A program made the position numbers and the translations under genes. From NCBI GenBank assembly GCA_958299035.1, contig CATQJL010000001.1, positions 31,917,554-31,981,553 of the forward strand: a stretch of 64,000 nucleotides of DNA, written 5' to 3'. Below, piece by piece: positions 21,882 through 33,026 of this stretch. Source of the DNA: Cylicocyclus nassatus (taxonomy: Eukaryota > Nematoda > Chromadorea > Rhabditida > Strongylidae). A model generated the notes under the pieces. The model did not search any database, was not told the DNA's origin, and was given only the letters and a program-made list of their open reading frames with translations. How positions within the stretch are numbered: position 1 is the first letter of the stretch; each line of letters starts with the position of its first letter.

Positions 21882-24800
21882 CTAATGCGTTGGGAGTGAA
21901 AAGTACGTGTCAATTCTCGAAGGTCCTATGGTTCCCAGTGGCTCGTTTGATTTTTCAGCCACAGGGCTTTCCCCTTCTCTCGAAAGTTCTTTCGCTCTAC
22001 TGGGTCCAAATATCGCTTCCATCTCCTTTGTGTTAATTTCCATGGGAGACGTTGCCTGCTTCTCTTTTGATTTTCTAGCTACAGGACTTTCCCCTTCCTT
22101 TGAAGGTCCATCTTTAGCTCCCATTCCCATAAATTCTTTTGAATCCATGGGCGAAGTTGCCTGCATACCCGGAAGTTCTCCCAATATTTCTGGTTTAATT
22201 TTAGCGTCCTTCTTCCTTGCTTTGCTCCGCCTTCTCCGCTTCATGATGATTGTACAAGCAATGATTAGTGGAAGTACAAGAAGCACAACTATAGCAACGG
22301 CAATCAAGAGTGTGAGTTTGAGCCTGAAAAACTCTTTACAAAAATAAATTTCTTATATCTTTTTGATCATAAGATAACCAGTGCTGAAACCGATAAAGTG
22401 CACGCTTATATAGCAGTGGCATTCTGAAGCCCCCCCCCCCCCGAGAATGGGTCGCGAATTTTTTGAAAGTTACTTATATGAATGAAAATGTGCAAGTAAC
22501 TTGATTACACTTGTAAATAAATAAATTAATTTTTTAAATTTCTAAAATTCAAATTACTCATAAAAACTTTCGGGGGTGTGACTGGCCACGCCCCCTTTTC
22601 CGGATTAAGGTCATGGACCCGCAAAAACTTCGGAAATCATCTCAAAAAATTTTTGGAGTACATTGCTAACGCCACGCACCTTCACTCAAAAAATTTTTTG
22701 TCGCCTCCCCCGCTTGGAAATCCTGGGACCGCCACTGGTGTACAGGTATAGTGGACGTAATTAGTCTGGTCCCTTCAACGTCGCGCGCGCTCCACAAAAA
22801 GTGATTTTTTTCCTTTTAATTTGACGAAATCTAGCCGACAAGTAAGTTTTCGGCCCAAAAGGCTTCAGAAATGGAAAAACAACATTATGGCGTTACCTAA
22901 TAAGATGTCAGTGCCATTATGTGCAGTTAATGAAGTGATTAGACTGACTATAATTCAATAAAATCAAATGTATTTGGCCGAAACTTACTTGTTTGACAAA
23001 AAGCTTTCTTCACCTTCTTCATATTCATCTTCCTCAATGTCTGGTATTTTTCTTCCTACTTTTGTGTGGCCTGGCTCTTGGGTTTTACGCTTTGTCACTT
23101 CAGTTAGACTTTGAATAGTCCAGTTTTCCTTTTTGAATAGCCTAATGCTCGATTCTATAAAGTTTGAGCTCGAGTATTTCTTGAACACCTGAGTTGGTTC
23201 AAGTTTTGTGTATAGGCCTATGAAAACAATAGTATTGAACTAGGCAACAAAGAAATAAGGTCCTTCTAAGCAAAAACGCTTTGCAATTGTCAACAGGAAC
23301 TAGAAAGTCTTGATAGATAGAAAAGTTCTATTGTGCTCGCAGAATTGAGTAGAAAGCTATTTATGGTTTACCTGATAACGATGTGACATGCAAATTCTGT
23401 TCACCAGCTTTACGAAATGCAGCGAGACACGTCGTCGCTCAGACGTAAAGGGCCGGGTACACACGCGATTTCAGTCGCGACGCGATTTGGCAATTCGCCA
23501 GAAGTCTCCAAATCCGACAGTAGCAAGCTGCACATGTAAAGTGTTTATAGCTTACGTGACTGATAAAAGCCCATCTTCGGTAATTTAAAATGTGCTTACA
23601 GTGAGTTATGTGAGTTATGGACAGTTGGAATATTGTCAAATCGCGTCGCGACTAAAATCGCGTGAAGTATGCCCGACCCTTAAAGGCATTGTTCCGGCAG
23701 ATTTTGACCTCTACCTTTTTGCATGTTTTAGGCCTTTTCGCCACGTAGAATCCGAATTGGAGCTTTGAACGGGCTGAAAAGGCCGATTTTGGGGCGTTTT
23801 TCTAATTCCAGAAAAGCAGCTTGGACGAGATTTTTAATGGAAAGTTGGGGGAGGTCCTCAGACGAAGATCCTGCCGCCTGTAATTCTTACTTTGGATAGC
23901 ATGCATCGTGGGGGAGAGCGCTGGTGGGGTCCCGCGCCGAATAGGCGGGGAAGGCCGTCCAAGCGCGCGCCAGCTGGGGTTGCGCGCGCCGGTTCAAGGG
24001 CCATTTTCTCGGTCCAGGGGGAACATCACCCAGCCGGAGTGCGCCTGGAGGTCGATGGGGTGACCAGGAACCCCACCACACGTATATCCGCCACGACCCG
24101 AATCTGCCGGGACACTGCCTTTAAGGTGTTTGATCGTACAGAAGGTGAAAAGATGTAGTTAGCTGTGGATGGCATTGACTAAACTATCATTTCCAAAGCT
24201 CTTCCACAGGATGGTTCTCCAATGAATGATCTACAAGCTTTTACTCCCTTGCATCAGTATCACCTACTATTACAAAACCTTTGCTTATGGGGAAATGGTC
24301 AGAACTTATCAAGCCATTCCATACTAGCTGTATATCATCGAGTTCGTCTTGAAAGGCTAATTTCGAATGTACGTTCTTATCTGCCAAGCGACTATCTGGA
24401 AGGAGTTATGAGCGTTTGAATATGGGAAATTCTCCAAGTTTCAACGAATGTATATCCTTGAAAGGTAACCTGATGGCGCAGAATTACAGTGGCTATGGCT
24501 AGTTTGATTACGAAGAAGTACATACACCAAAAACCCAAGTGAGTGTTTTTGAGATCTTTTTCGAGGAAGCGCCATAGAACACTTGACAAATCGCACATTT
24601 AAACGCTCATAACTCCTCCTCCGAAATGGTCGCTTAGCAGATAATAAACAGCGAGCGATTGGAGAGTGATGATGGTGTTGGTCTAATGAATTTGATGCAA
24701 GTCAGCTTCAAAAAACATTTTGTTGAAAGATAGATAGAGGTTCACTTTGCATCACTTTGTTGTGAACACAAAGCGTAGCTAGTAGGGACATGTTTAAAAA

Positions 24801-25728
24801 CTTCGAAAATGTTCACAAACTCAAAATGCCATAATTCTTCTGGATCATCTTATATTATATTTGAAGTGAATTGTACGTATCCTCTGAGCTGCAGCGATGT
24901 GAGTTATGATAAGTATTTGGAATTTTTTTCAGGAAGTTGGGTTATCGCGATAACATGGAGCTTTTCGAGCTATTTTTAGAAGCAGTTGCGCTAACGTTGA
25001 CAATATAATCATAAAAAATCTGTTGTAAGCTTTTACAGATACCTTGTGAAGCATATACGGTACGCGATGTCGACTCTGAGGTTGTTGTTTTCTGTGCTTC
25101 TCCGCTCGTTGTTGAAGTTGCTTGCGTAGTGTTCATAGTTGTTGGAGTTGCTTGCGTAGTGTTCGACGCCTACAAGTGATTGCAATCTAATAAATTTTGA
25201 AGAGGTGCGAATTTGATAGAATACGATGTTTACATAAGATCGCTGATCTTTTTCTGTTGTCAAATTTCGATCGTCCAAATTCTGTTCTAAAATATATAAT
25301 TGAGAAGTGAAATTGTTTGACGCCTGGTAGCGGTGTCTGCTGCGTTACATGAAATAATTTCATTACGTTTCTGACAAATTTCGTATTCTTTTCACTGTAC
25401 CGGTTTCTTACGATCGGTTCATTTGTGATTAGTTCCAAAGCTTGGAAGTCGATTTTTTGGGTTTTTGACAGCTTGCAGTATAGATCCCATCAGGGTGCAG
25501 TCTGCTGAACCGCTTTACCGTTTTCTTACTGATGGAATTTTGAAGTAATCTTCTATTGAATTCTGCCGAAGAATTGAAAATCTCAACACCGGATCTGCTT
25601 GCATCAAATTTGAAACGGGACGACTGAATTTTTGGCAAACAGAACTCTGTTTGTACATAGCATACCCTTCCTTTCAAATCAAATCTTTCCCACAAAAAGC
25701 ATGATTCATACTTATACAAACATCCCAT
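21882..25728 (-). CDS. Single-pass membrane protein of unknown family, partial model
   Basis: Not recognised. Exons proposed from splice signals (minus strand): 25728-25519, 25471-25412, 25281-25234, 25169-25043, 23188-22989, 22323-21882. Phases match for the first four exons, and also between the last two, where donor AA|GTAAGT joins TTTTTCAG|GCTC in frame. The join 25043 to 23188 is out of phase, so an exon is missing or a boundary is wrong. The N-terminal part has Cys-containing sequence (GRVCYVQTEFC). Exon 4 is a Thr/Ser-rich stalk with NTTQAT repeated twice. The last exon encodes a hydrophobic helix (IAVAIVVLLVLPLIIACTII), then KRRRR, then a tail with two copies of a QATSPM...GPS...EGESPVA motif. 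This is the layout of a type I protein with an O-glycosylated stalk. The true start is unresolved: the exon is open upstream to a TAA, reading through a hydrophobic stretch. A poly(A) signal lies at 21795-21800. Confidence 0.55.
22414..22737. mobile_element. CAGTGGC-type hAT-like element in an intron
   Basis: Begins CAGTGGC and ends GCCACTG, with a poly-C run at 22430-22442 and an AT-rich core like the elements at 2827 and 55696. The flanking 8-mers agree at 5 of 8 positions, so it is old. It sits inside the last intron of the minus-strand membrane-protein gene. Confidence 0.65.
23446..23684. mobile_element. GCGATT-family MITE, copy 1
   Basis: The ends (TAAAGGGCCGGG and CCCGACCCTTA) are inverted repeats with subterminal GTCGCGACGCGATTT on both sides. 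The family recurs at 38043, 53382, 53885 and 62588. Confidence 0.7.
23681..24125. mobile_element. MITE with TTAAAGGCA termini
   Basis: Terminal inverted repeats TTAAAGGCATTGTTCCGGCA and its near-complement (CCGGGACACTGCCTTTAA). It abuts copy 1 of the GCGATT family, sharing the TTAAA. The GC-rich interior has no supported frame. It lies in the long intron of the minus-strand gene. Confidence 0.7.
24378..24648. repeat. Small foldback repeat
   Basis: ATCTGCCAAGCGACTATCTG ... GGAGTTATGAGCGTTT at 24378-24417 recurs inverted at about 24609-24648. No coding content. Confidence 0.6.
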
Positions 25729-26203
25729 ATTCTGAGAGTATCGAGGCTTTTTTGAAAAAAACTTAAAATAGAATTGGAATAAAAAAACAACAGAGACGAA
25801 AACGATATACGCGGAACAAGAATGAAATTTGATGCATTCTTAGGAAGTTTTTTTGCGCCGAATGCTAAATGTTAGCTTTCATAATTAAAGGGGCACCTCG
25901 AACGAAACTCTCTTCACTCCAAACTGCAATCTTTCGAGTAAAATATCTTACAGAGTTGCAGCAACAAAAGTCTAAGCTATTTTCTGTACCCAATGCAGTT
26001 CAAAAAAGAGAACCTTAGTTTTCTTAACGGCTCTAAATATTTTTGAAATCCTCCAAACTTTAGCAGCCGGCGCAAAATCATTCTCAAGTTTGCACCGATT
26101 TTTATTCCTGTTCAACGTATACCGTTCGGCCATGCTTTTTCACGTAATACCAACGGTATTTTGGGTTTCTTCCAAAAAAGAATATCAAAATATGGGGGGA
26201 TAA

Positions 26204-26401
26204 TTGCATCGAACTCTTTGTGGGAAAAATTTTGATGTGGAAGGAAAGGCATGTTATGTGAGACTAAGTTGCGTTTGTCAGAGGTTTGGTCAACCTTTGA
26301 CGCTCAAATTTGAGGCAGACAAACGACCAGTGTTGAATTTTACAACTCATCGTCAGGCAGTTATATTTAATTTACTTCAAAGTTATTCTCGTCGACAATA
26401 A
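26204..26401 (+). pseudogene. Inverted, decayed copy of the membrane-protein gene's first exon
   Basis: The translation shares the skeleton G-K-x-FD-x-x-G-x-x-CYV, then F-x-AD and LLQ, with the minus-strand exon at 25728-25519. DNA similarity extends upstream on both sides (a shared stretch of T residues then CCAAAAAAG or TCAAAAAAG). The copy lies head-to-head with its partner, about 480 bases away. Relative to the partner it has a one-base insertion in the GGGAAAnATTTGAT region and an in-frame TAA just upstream, and no ATG starts it. It therefore reads as a broken duplicate rather than a second gene. The function of the family is unknown. Confidence 0.5.
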
Positions 26402-26991
26402 AGTTCGTTTAAGAGGCTGCACTTAAATGATCGTTGCTACAAGCTGGTAGGAAGTCTGCCCTTTCCCTGCCAAAATCGTCTTCGTTGCAACTTTGCAAGA
26501 CCCCATCTGTTCACAATATGGGAAGTGCAAATCGAACAAACAAATCCATATTAGGCCCAGTTATGGAGCAATACAAGCGTTACTTTACAGAATTAGTGCA
26601 CAGAAAAAAACTAAGATACTTATAAAATCAATTAAAAGTTATATCGAATAGTACGATCGATTTCACGAATAACAACAAGGTTTTCTGCAACATGCTGGTG
26701 GCCACTCATTCGGTATGATCTATCAGCTGTTTACTTACGATATTAGTAATTACGCCCCCACAATGGTCGGTCGCCTCATCGTGGCGTGGGGGTGACACTG
26801 GGTGTCGAACTGCGATGCACAGCCGAGTGTATACTCTGGTAGGGCCTCCCAAGCTGTGAAGGAGTTCGACGTTTCCGGTCTCGGCCGGATGCCTAGCTAA
26901 GAACTGGCCGCGCCAGATTCTCCGCCGTCTGGCTTCTTCTGGTCGCTAGGCGGTCCCTCCCCGCTCCAAGCCCGGGGTCAGCGATCACCCC

Positions 26992-27333
26992 GTGGAAATC
27001 AAGAGTAGGCCTAGTAAGCCACCTCTTGTAGGGGAACAAATTTTATTATTCAGACAGCAAGAAGATTTAGAAAAAACCCTGTACATCGGATCCCGCCTAC
27101 GGCGCCGGGTGGTAGCAAGAACGATGTCAGGGCGCCTTTCGGATTGGACAAAAACGACACGTCTGCCCGGACGATACGCCATGGAGACTGCCTCATGCTC
27201 TGCACTTACAACGCCAGGACAGTCTCCACAAACGCCGACCTCCACGCTCTTCTCGACGCTGCAGAGCACATCAACTACCACATCATTGCTCTGCAGGAAA
27301 CGAAGTCCAGGAAGAAGGACGTGCGACAGATGA
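26992..27333 (+). CDS. Short upstream frame of the RTE element
   Basis: A 113-codon open frame in the 5' region overlaps the start of the main frame in another phase. RTE-1 of Caenorhabditis is described with a short overlapping first frame, so this could be its analogue. No motif is visible. GC-rich sequence opens frames by chance, so the call is weak. Confidence 0.25.
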   Translation: MEIKSRPSKPPLVGEQILLFRQQEDLEKTLYIGSRLRRRVVARTMSGRLSDWTKTTRLPGRYAMETASCSALTTPGQSPQTPTSTLFSTLQSTSTTTSLLCRKRSPGRRTCDR

Positions 27334-30053
27334 GTGATGGGACCCTCATCATTCGTGGTGAAAAGGTTCCATCACGAAACGTGGGAGGCGTCGGCTTTGT
27401 CGTCCACCCATCTATCGTCCATCTTGTCGATTCGCACGAGATCCTATCACCTCGACTAGGCATCCTACGACTACGACCTCCACATCAGAAGACCATCAGC
27501 ATCATCAACTGCTATTCTCCAACATCAGCAGCTGACGAATCAGAACTAGATGCTTTCTACGAAGATGTGGAGGAGGTCGTCCGCAACGAGAAGTCCTTTT
27601 ACAAGTTTGTTGTGGGCGACTTCAACGCGAAAATCGGGATGCCACTGGAAAGCAAATATAGGATCGGGAAGTTTGGATATGGGCTCCGGAACGAAAACGG
27701 CAACCGTCTTGTTGGGCTTCTCTCCGCCGCACGACTTTTCCATGGAAATTCCATCTTTATGAAGAAGGAACATCGCCGGTGGACATGGGAATCGCTAAAC
27801 GGAACGATCCACGCGGAGATCGACCACATTCTCACCAACCGAAGGTGGAGCTTACTCGATGTCTCTGTAGTTCCATCCTTCTGTAGTGGCTCCGATCACC
27901 GCCTCCTTCGAGCGAAGATACGACTCAGCCGAAGGCTGGAAAAGAAAGTCTGTCATAGTGCCGCGAGAAGGAAGGAAGTCGTTTATGACGGTAACAGGCT
28001 GGAAGAGCTCATATCAAGTTGTGACTGGCCCATCGAGGAGGACCCAACGTACGACTACGACCGGCTTCTGAAAGGATTGCGAGCCTGCGGAGAATGCGCC
28101 TCAGTGACTTCTGAGAAGAACTTGGACCGCATCTCGAAGATCACCAAGGAATTGCTCGAAAGAAGAAGATCATTGAGGCAGGATCCGAATGCAACTCATC
28201 TCGAGCGACTGATTGCCAACACCAGTTGCAGAACAGCTTTGCAAGAGGATCTCAGGAAGTACAGGCAAGCCAAGATACTGGAAGCAGCAGAAAGAAGACG
28301 AAGTCTCAAGAAGTGCCGAAGGGACCTCTGCGAATATCACGTACCGCTGGCTGCACTACTGAACGAAGACGGGACTCCGACTTCTTCCCGATACAAGATG
28401 GAATCTATCGCGAAGAACTTCTACACCAACCTCTTCCGCTCATCAACACCCGTGCAGATGCCCGTTGTTCCCACTGGAGAAGTACCACCACGAATTCTAC
28501 CTGCTGAAGTGCGCACGGCGATCCAGACCATGAAGACGTCCACGGCTCCAGGACCAGATCATCTTTCCGTCGAACTTCTGCGAGCCGGAGGACACCGTCT
28601 ACACGAGATTCTAGCGTCGCATTTGACATCTTACCTTCAGAAGGAGAAGATTCCCGACCAGTGGAGAACGTCAAGAACCGTCCTTCTCTTCAAGAAGGGT
28701 GAACGGGAGGATCTTCGGAACTATCGTCCAATATGCTTGCTGAGTGTGCTGTACAAGCTTTTCACGAAGATTATCCTCGCTCCCATATCAAGGACACTGG
28801 ATGAAGCCCAACCCCAAGAACAAGCTGGATTTCGCAAAGGATTCAGCTGCATGGACCATATCCAGACCGTTTCGAGGGTCATAGAAGTCTGCCGGGAGTA
28901 CCGACTGCCTCTCGTCCTAACCTTTGTCGACTACGAGAAAGCCTTCGACAGCGTCGAAACCAACGCCATCCTGTCTGCGCTAGTCGATCAAGGAGTGGAC
29001 CCAGCTTACGTGAGGACGTTAGCCGACTGCTACAAGGACTGTACAACGACGATGCAGCTATTCCATCGCCCCCTGACCATACCAATCGGGAAGGGGGTCC
29101 GACAAGGCGACACAATCTCGCCGAAGCTGTTCACCGCGGCCTTGCAGTGGGTGATGAAGTCACTGGACTGGGACGAGAGAGGCATACGAGTTGATGGGAG
29201 ATTCCTGTCCAACCTTCGTTTTGCGGACGACATCGTTCTCTTCTCGAGCAGTATCACCGAAGCAGAGACGATGCTAAAGGAACTAAACGAAGTAGGGAAG
29301 AAGATCGGACTGCGAATAAATCGGAAGAAGACTCAGTTCATGAAGAACGCCCTTTGCGAAGATGCAGAAATGGAATTGGAAGGCACCCCTATCATGGAGA
29401 CGTCTTCTTACGTGTATCTCGGACGTTCGATGAACATGGAGAACGACTTGAGGGAAGAACTCAATAGGAGAAGAAGAGCAGCCTGGGCCGCCTTCGGGCC
29501 CCTGAAGGAAGCCACCGACCAACTGACGGACCCGGAGCTTCGTGCCCACCTGTTCGACTCAACCGTTCTCCCGGCGCTCTGTTACGCAGCTGAGACTTGG
29601 GCCGACACCGTAGCCACGTCGAAAGCTCTACGGACCACCCACAGAGCGCTCGAGCGCAGTCTTCTGAAGATGACCCGACACAAGCAACATCTAGTCGGAC
29701 TTCGCAGCACGGATATGAGAAGAATGTCCCGTCTTCGTGACCCAGCGGAATACGTTGCGAAAGCGAAACACCGATGGGCCGGTCACATAATGAGAAGAAC
29801 AGACGACAGATGGACACTAAGAACATCGGAGTGGATTCCTCGCGAAGCCAAACGTCCCCGAGGAAGACCTCCAACGAGATGGGCAGACGTGTTCGTGGAA
29901 CGGATGGACCAGCTGAGAAATCAGCTGGATACAATTTTTGCACCTGGAACTCGTGGACGCAGCCACCGACGTCAGCCAAGAAGATCGTGGATGTCAGAAG
30001 CGAGGGACAGGGAAAAATGGAAACTTCTGAGCTGGGGCCCGCACGTCACGTGA
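27195..30053 (+). CDS. RTE endonuclease/reverse transcriptase polyprotein
   Basis: Nicks target DNA and primes reverse transcription of the element RNA. The frame is open from 27144, but its first ATG is at 27195 ([10 protein letters not shown]), the usual RTE start. About 952 residues. An APE-type endonuclease occupies about the first 240 residues ([34 protein letters not shown] with the catalytic His). The reverse transcriptase follows: [43 protein letters not shown], motif [12 protein letters not shown], motif [14 protein letters not shown], motif [10 protein letters not shown]. It ends in a C-terminal Arg-rich region ([10 protein letters not shown]). All catalytic residues are present and no stop interrupts it. 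It could be active. Confidence 0.93.
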   Translation: MLCTYNARTVSTNADLHALLDAAEHINYHIIALQETKSRKKDVRQMSDGTLIIRGEKVPSRNVGGVGFVVHPSIVHLVDSHEILSPRLGILRLRPPHQKTISIINCYSPTSAADESELDAFYEDVEEVVRNEKSFYKFVVGDFNAKIGMPLESKYRIGKFGYGLRNENGNRLVGLLSAARLFHGNSIFMKKEHRRWTWESLNGTIHAEIDHILTNRRWSLLDVSVVPSFCSGSDHRLLRAKIRLSRRLEKKVCHSAARRKEVVYDGNRLEELISSCDWPIEEDPTYDYDRLLKGLRACGECASVTSEKNLDRISKITKELLERRRSLRQDPNATHLERLIANTSCRTALQEDLRKYRQAKILEAAERRRSLKKCRRDLCEYHVPLAALLNEDGTPTSSRYKMESIAKNFYTNLFRSSTPVQMPVVPTGEVPPRILPAEVRTAIQTMKTSTAPGPDHLSVELLRAGGHRLHEILASHLTSYLQKEKIPDQWRTSRTVLLFKKGEREDLRNYRPICLLSVLYKLFTKIILAPISRTLDEAQPQEQAGFRKGFSCMDHIQTVSRVIEVCREYRLPLVLTFVDYEKAFDSVETNAILSALVDQGVDPAYVRTLADCYKDCTTTMQLFHRPLTIPIGKGVRQGDTISPKLFTAALQWVMKSLDWDERGIRVDGRFLSNLRFADDIVLFSSSITEAETMLKELNEVGKKIGLRINRKKTQFMKNALCEDAEMELEGTPIMETSSYVYLGRSMNMENDLREELNRRRRAAWAAFGPLKEATDQLTDPELRAHLFDSTVLPALCYAAETWADTVATSKALRTTHRALERSLLKMTRHKQHLVGLRSTDMRRMSRLRDPAEYVAKAKHRWAGHIMRRTDDRWTLRTSEWIPREAKRPRGRPPTRWADVFVERMDQLRNQLDTIFAPGTRGRSHRRQPRRSWMSEARDREKWKLLSWGPHVT

Positions 30054-30207
30054 AGCCGGGCCATCTAAGTATCTAAGTAAGTAAGTAAGTATTAGTAATT
30101 ACGAAAAACATAAATAAACCCGAATACATGTCTCGAGACGTGTAATGCGCTTAATCTCTAACAACCCTACTCAAAAATAGCTTCCGTCTTCCTTCAAACA
30201 CCATATT

Positions 30208-30566
30208 TGTTGATGATTTCTGTATCATCTATACTCTATATTCTAGATAGCCTACGGAATACCCGTAGGCTAAATTGTAAGCTACTCTCTCATGAGTATC
30301 TAATCACTCAAAAGTGAGTGGTACCCGTGCGCCAGGAGTGTAGCCAATCGGCGGCATCTCCTTTCAAGCACCAACTCGTGTACATTGTACCCTGTACTCG
30401 GTTCAGCTCCGCCTTCCTTCGTATATAAGGAGCCACCGAATGTATTAGAGGTTGCTCCCCGGTCCACGCCGGGACACCTCGACTTCTTCACGGCTGATCT
30501 ACGCCCGTGCGAATAAATCTATATTCCACAACCTCGTCTACCCCTAGTCACTTGGTACCCACCAAA
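30208..30566 (+). repeat. Bel/Pao left LTR
   Basis: TG start, a TATATAAGG promoter-like box at about 30423, and an AATAAA signal at about 30512, followed by a TTGGTGC primer-binding-like sequence. The LTR carries short dyads, including GCCTACGG...CCGTAGGC and CACTCAAAAGTGAGTG. Confidence 0.8.
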
Positions 30567-30681
30567 TTGGTGCATCGGCCAGTGATTTTCCTTGCATTTC
30601 CTCGGCGAATCCTCCGGAGGACACGAGAAATCAAGGCCTAAGACCCGCGTGGCAGGCTCTATTGCCAACTATTCGACTGTC

Positions 30682-31262
30682 GTGATTGCTGGTTCACCCA
30701 CTTTCGCGACTAAGAGTCTTACTCAGCTGTCAGGTCCTATCCACAGCTTAGTAGAGGTTCCTAGCTGACTGTTCATCCACAGTTAGCGACATTCTCCTCG
30801 CATTCTCTGCTACTAATTAGCCAATATTCGACTCTAGTAATTGTTGGTTCATCCACCTTTACTAATACGAGTCTTGCTAAGCTATCAGGTCTCCTATCCA
30901 TAGCTTAGCAGAGGTTTTCTAAGTAATTGACTGGTTCATCCACATAGTAACAGAACGCCTCGAAATTTTTTTGGCTTCCATTAGCCAAAAAAGACTCTGT
31001 TAACCTTGCGAAGCTATCAGGTCATATCCATAGCTTAGCGAAAAGATTTTTAGCTGACTGACTGGTCCATCCACAGTTAGCAACAGAAATCCTCGAACTT
31101 TTTTTGGCTTCTATCAGCCAAAACACTCTGTGATTGCTGGTCCATCCACTTTCACAAACAAGTTTCGTCTTGCGAAGTTATCAGGTTATATCCATAGCTT
31201 AGCGAGGAGATTTTCTAGTTAAGATTTTCTAGTTAACTGTCTGGTCCATCCACAGTTAGCAA
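30682..31262 (+). repeat. Hairpin array in the Bel/Pao leader
   Basis: About a dozen short inverted repeats follow each other, with two alternating loop types: GGT(T/C)CATCCAC and CAGGTnnnATCCA. Clear stems: 30876-30885 with 30900-30909 (GCTAAGCTAT, 10 bp), 30835-30840 with 30859-30864 (TAGTAA), 31129-31133 with 31152-31156 (TGTGA). The stems differ from hairpin to hairpin while the loops stay alike, so structure with a conserved loop seems to be the repeated unit. Confidence 0.7.
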
Positions 31263-31600
31263 AGAAATCTCAACTTTCCAAGCTCATTCACGATTGGTTC
31301 ACCGATCTTGAGCTTTGGATCGTTACATTCACGGGACAGGTTCCAACACCTTACCGTCCAGTACAGCGCACAAGCCAACCAGGCGCGCTTGCTGACAGCT
31401 AGTAGACGCTCGACACTCAATTGCCAGCTCACTAGAAAGCTTCCTTGCAAACCAGTAAGGACAACTATCGTATCGAGGCCAGCCCTGCTGTCGCCCTCAA
31501 GCCAAAGCGATCAACAAAAAAAAAGGATACACACTTCCAAATTGGAACGCTTGGAATTACCACACCAGCGCACGACTCTACCCGTGCAGCAGAAAAGAAA

Positions 31601-32341
31601 ATGGCATCGCTCCAGCTTTTCAAGATCAGGATTAACAACGCCTGCAAACTCGTAAAGTCCCACGAGTCACAAATCGAAATTATTGATGTCCCCTTCACAT
31701 TCCCCACACTGAAAGAAGAATGTGAACAGTACATAAAAGAGAAAACGGGACTGATAACCAATCTTCTCAACTCTCTACACAACGCAGTGAAGCTTCAAGA
31801 GACGCAGATCAACTCCGCGATCGAGTACCTCAGCGCACGGAATGAGAAGAAAGAAAGAGACAAACTGATGATGGAGCTCAGCAAGCACTTAGAGATGGAG
31901 TCACTTGACCTGGAAGTGATTGTAGTGCAGTGGCGGACAAGGATAGAGTTCAAGCAGCATGAACTGAAAGAACAAGACGCACTTCTGCACTGCGATGCTC
32001 CAAGCATACCAAGTCAACCAAGTAGTGAAAATGGACAAGCTTGGATTCCAGAACGTAATGAAAGGCAGATCAAAATTCGGAAACCTCTGCTGGAAATCCC
32101 TACGTTCTCAGGCAATTTCCAAGAATTTAATAGCTTCTGGACCGTCTTCAAATCTCTCATCCACATTGACGAGGAGCTATGGGATACAGACAAATTCCTC
32201 TTTCTGAAGCAAGCACTGAAGGGGAAAGCAGCAGCCACTTTGAGCTGCATACCTGTCATCGGAGACAGATATCAAACAGCAATAGATATCTTGAAAAACA
32301 ATTCGATCTTTCTGCCAACATCATGGCAGATATGCTTATAA
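31601..32341 (+). CDS. Bel/Pao gag fragment (DUF1759-type)
   Basis: The open frame starts at ATG 31601 (MASLQLFKIR), inside a longer open stretch from 31445. It has an N-terminal coiled-coil-like region, then LEIPTFSGNFQEFNSFW, the hallmark of the Pao-type gag domain, followed by LKQALKGKAAATLSC. The frame breaks at 32339. The continuation (IEKLPRASDDPRS...ARMNANRLW) lies in another frame at 32340-32571, so gag is frameshifted. Its role would be to package element RNA into particles. Confidence 0.8.
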   Translation: MASLQLFKIRINNACKLVKSHESQIEIIDVPFTFPTLKEECEQYIKEKTGLITNLLNSLHNAVKLQETQINSAIEYLSARNEKKERDKLMMELSKHLEMESLDLEVIVVQWRTRIEFKQHELKEQDALLHCDAPSIPSQPSSENGQAWIPERNERQIKIRKPLLEIPTFSGNFQEFNSFWTVFKSLIHIDEELWDTDKFLFLKQALKGKAAATLSCIPVIGDRYQTAIDILKNNSIFLPTSWQICL

Positions 32342-32714
32342 ATGAGATCGAAAAATTACCCAGGGCCTCAGATGATCCGAGAAGTTGCTGGGGCACTTTC
32401 GAAGCAATCAACTCAAGGATCATCCACCTGGAGCAAACGGGAGCAAGGATGAACGCAAACAGACTTTGGCGTCGAATAATCTTTTCCAAATTTTCAGAAT
32501 TTCCATCTGTACGACCGCCATCCAGAAAGAAGCGGTACAAGATGATCCATTTGATGTTAGCGAAATCCTGAACATTATCGACAGCATCATTTCACTGCGA
32601 GAGACAATCTTGCTAACAACGGAAACGCTCTTTCCAACCAGCTACCACCCAAACAACTAAGAAAATGAAAGGACTACCAGATGCGATAGAGAAGAACACT
32701 TTTCGAAACCAAAA

Positions 32715-32905
32715 CGTTTGTGTTTATGTGGAGAACCACATTCTCCTCACACATGTCCGAGGTACCACACCAGAGCCCGACGACTTTAAGCAACAAATCA
32801 AGGAGTGTGTTGGAGATGTTTTGCAAGCGATCACAGCTTGAACGCCTGCACGAATTTCGGTGTGTGCTCCAAATGCAAAGGATCACACCATGGATCTCTT
32901 TACTT
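32715..32905 (+). pseudogene. Zinc-knuckle remnant of gag
   Basis: One frame reads CLCGEPHSPHTCPRY, a stop, then CWRCFASDHSLNAC, a C-x2-C-x4-H-x4-C knuckle, and CSKCKGSHH. An in-frame TAA separates them, so the region is decayed. Confidence 0.6.
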
Positions 32906-33026
32906 GTCAGAAGCAGGAAAACGCAGAGGATTCTCGACGTAGTCCCGAGATCCTGCACTTGATCAACATTCATCTGCTCCTTGGTCATCACGTGACATCA
33001 GTCAGGATCGTCATGAGAAGAGTAAT

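Larger units (their letters stand above)
26755..30089 (+). mobile_element. Full-length RTE-type non-LTR retrotransposon
   Basis: Flanked by a perfect 14-bp target duplication TATTAGTAATTACG (26741-26754 and 30090-30103). A GC-rich 5' region of about 400 bases leads into one long open frame. The element ends in a short tandem tail (TAAG)n, typical of RTE elements, which do not end in poly(A). The clean duplication and uninterrupted frame indicate a recent insertion. Confidence 0.92.

Noticed and set aside
29461..29979. 172-codon minus-strand frame inside the RTE element
   Set aside because: Shadow of the GC-rich reverse transcriptase frame; no motif of its own.
30682..31262. CRISPR-like array
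   Set aside because: Repeats are hairpins of varying stem without constant direct repeats or regular spacers, and the locus is in a eukaryotic LTR element.
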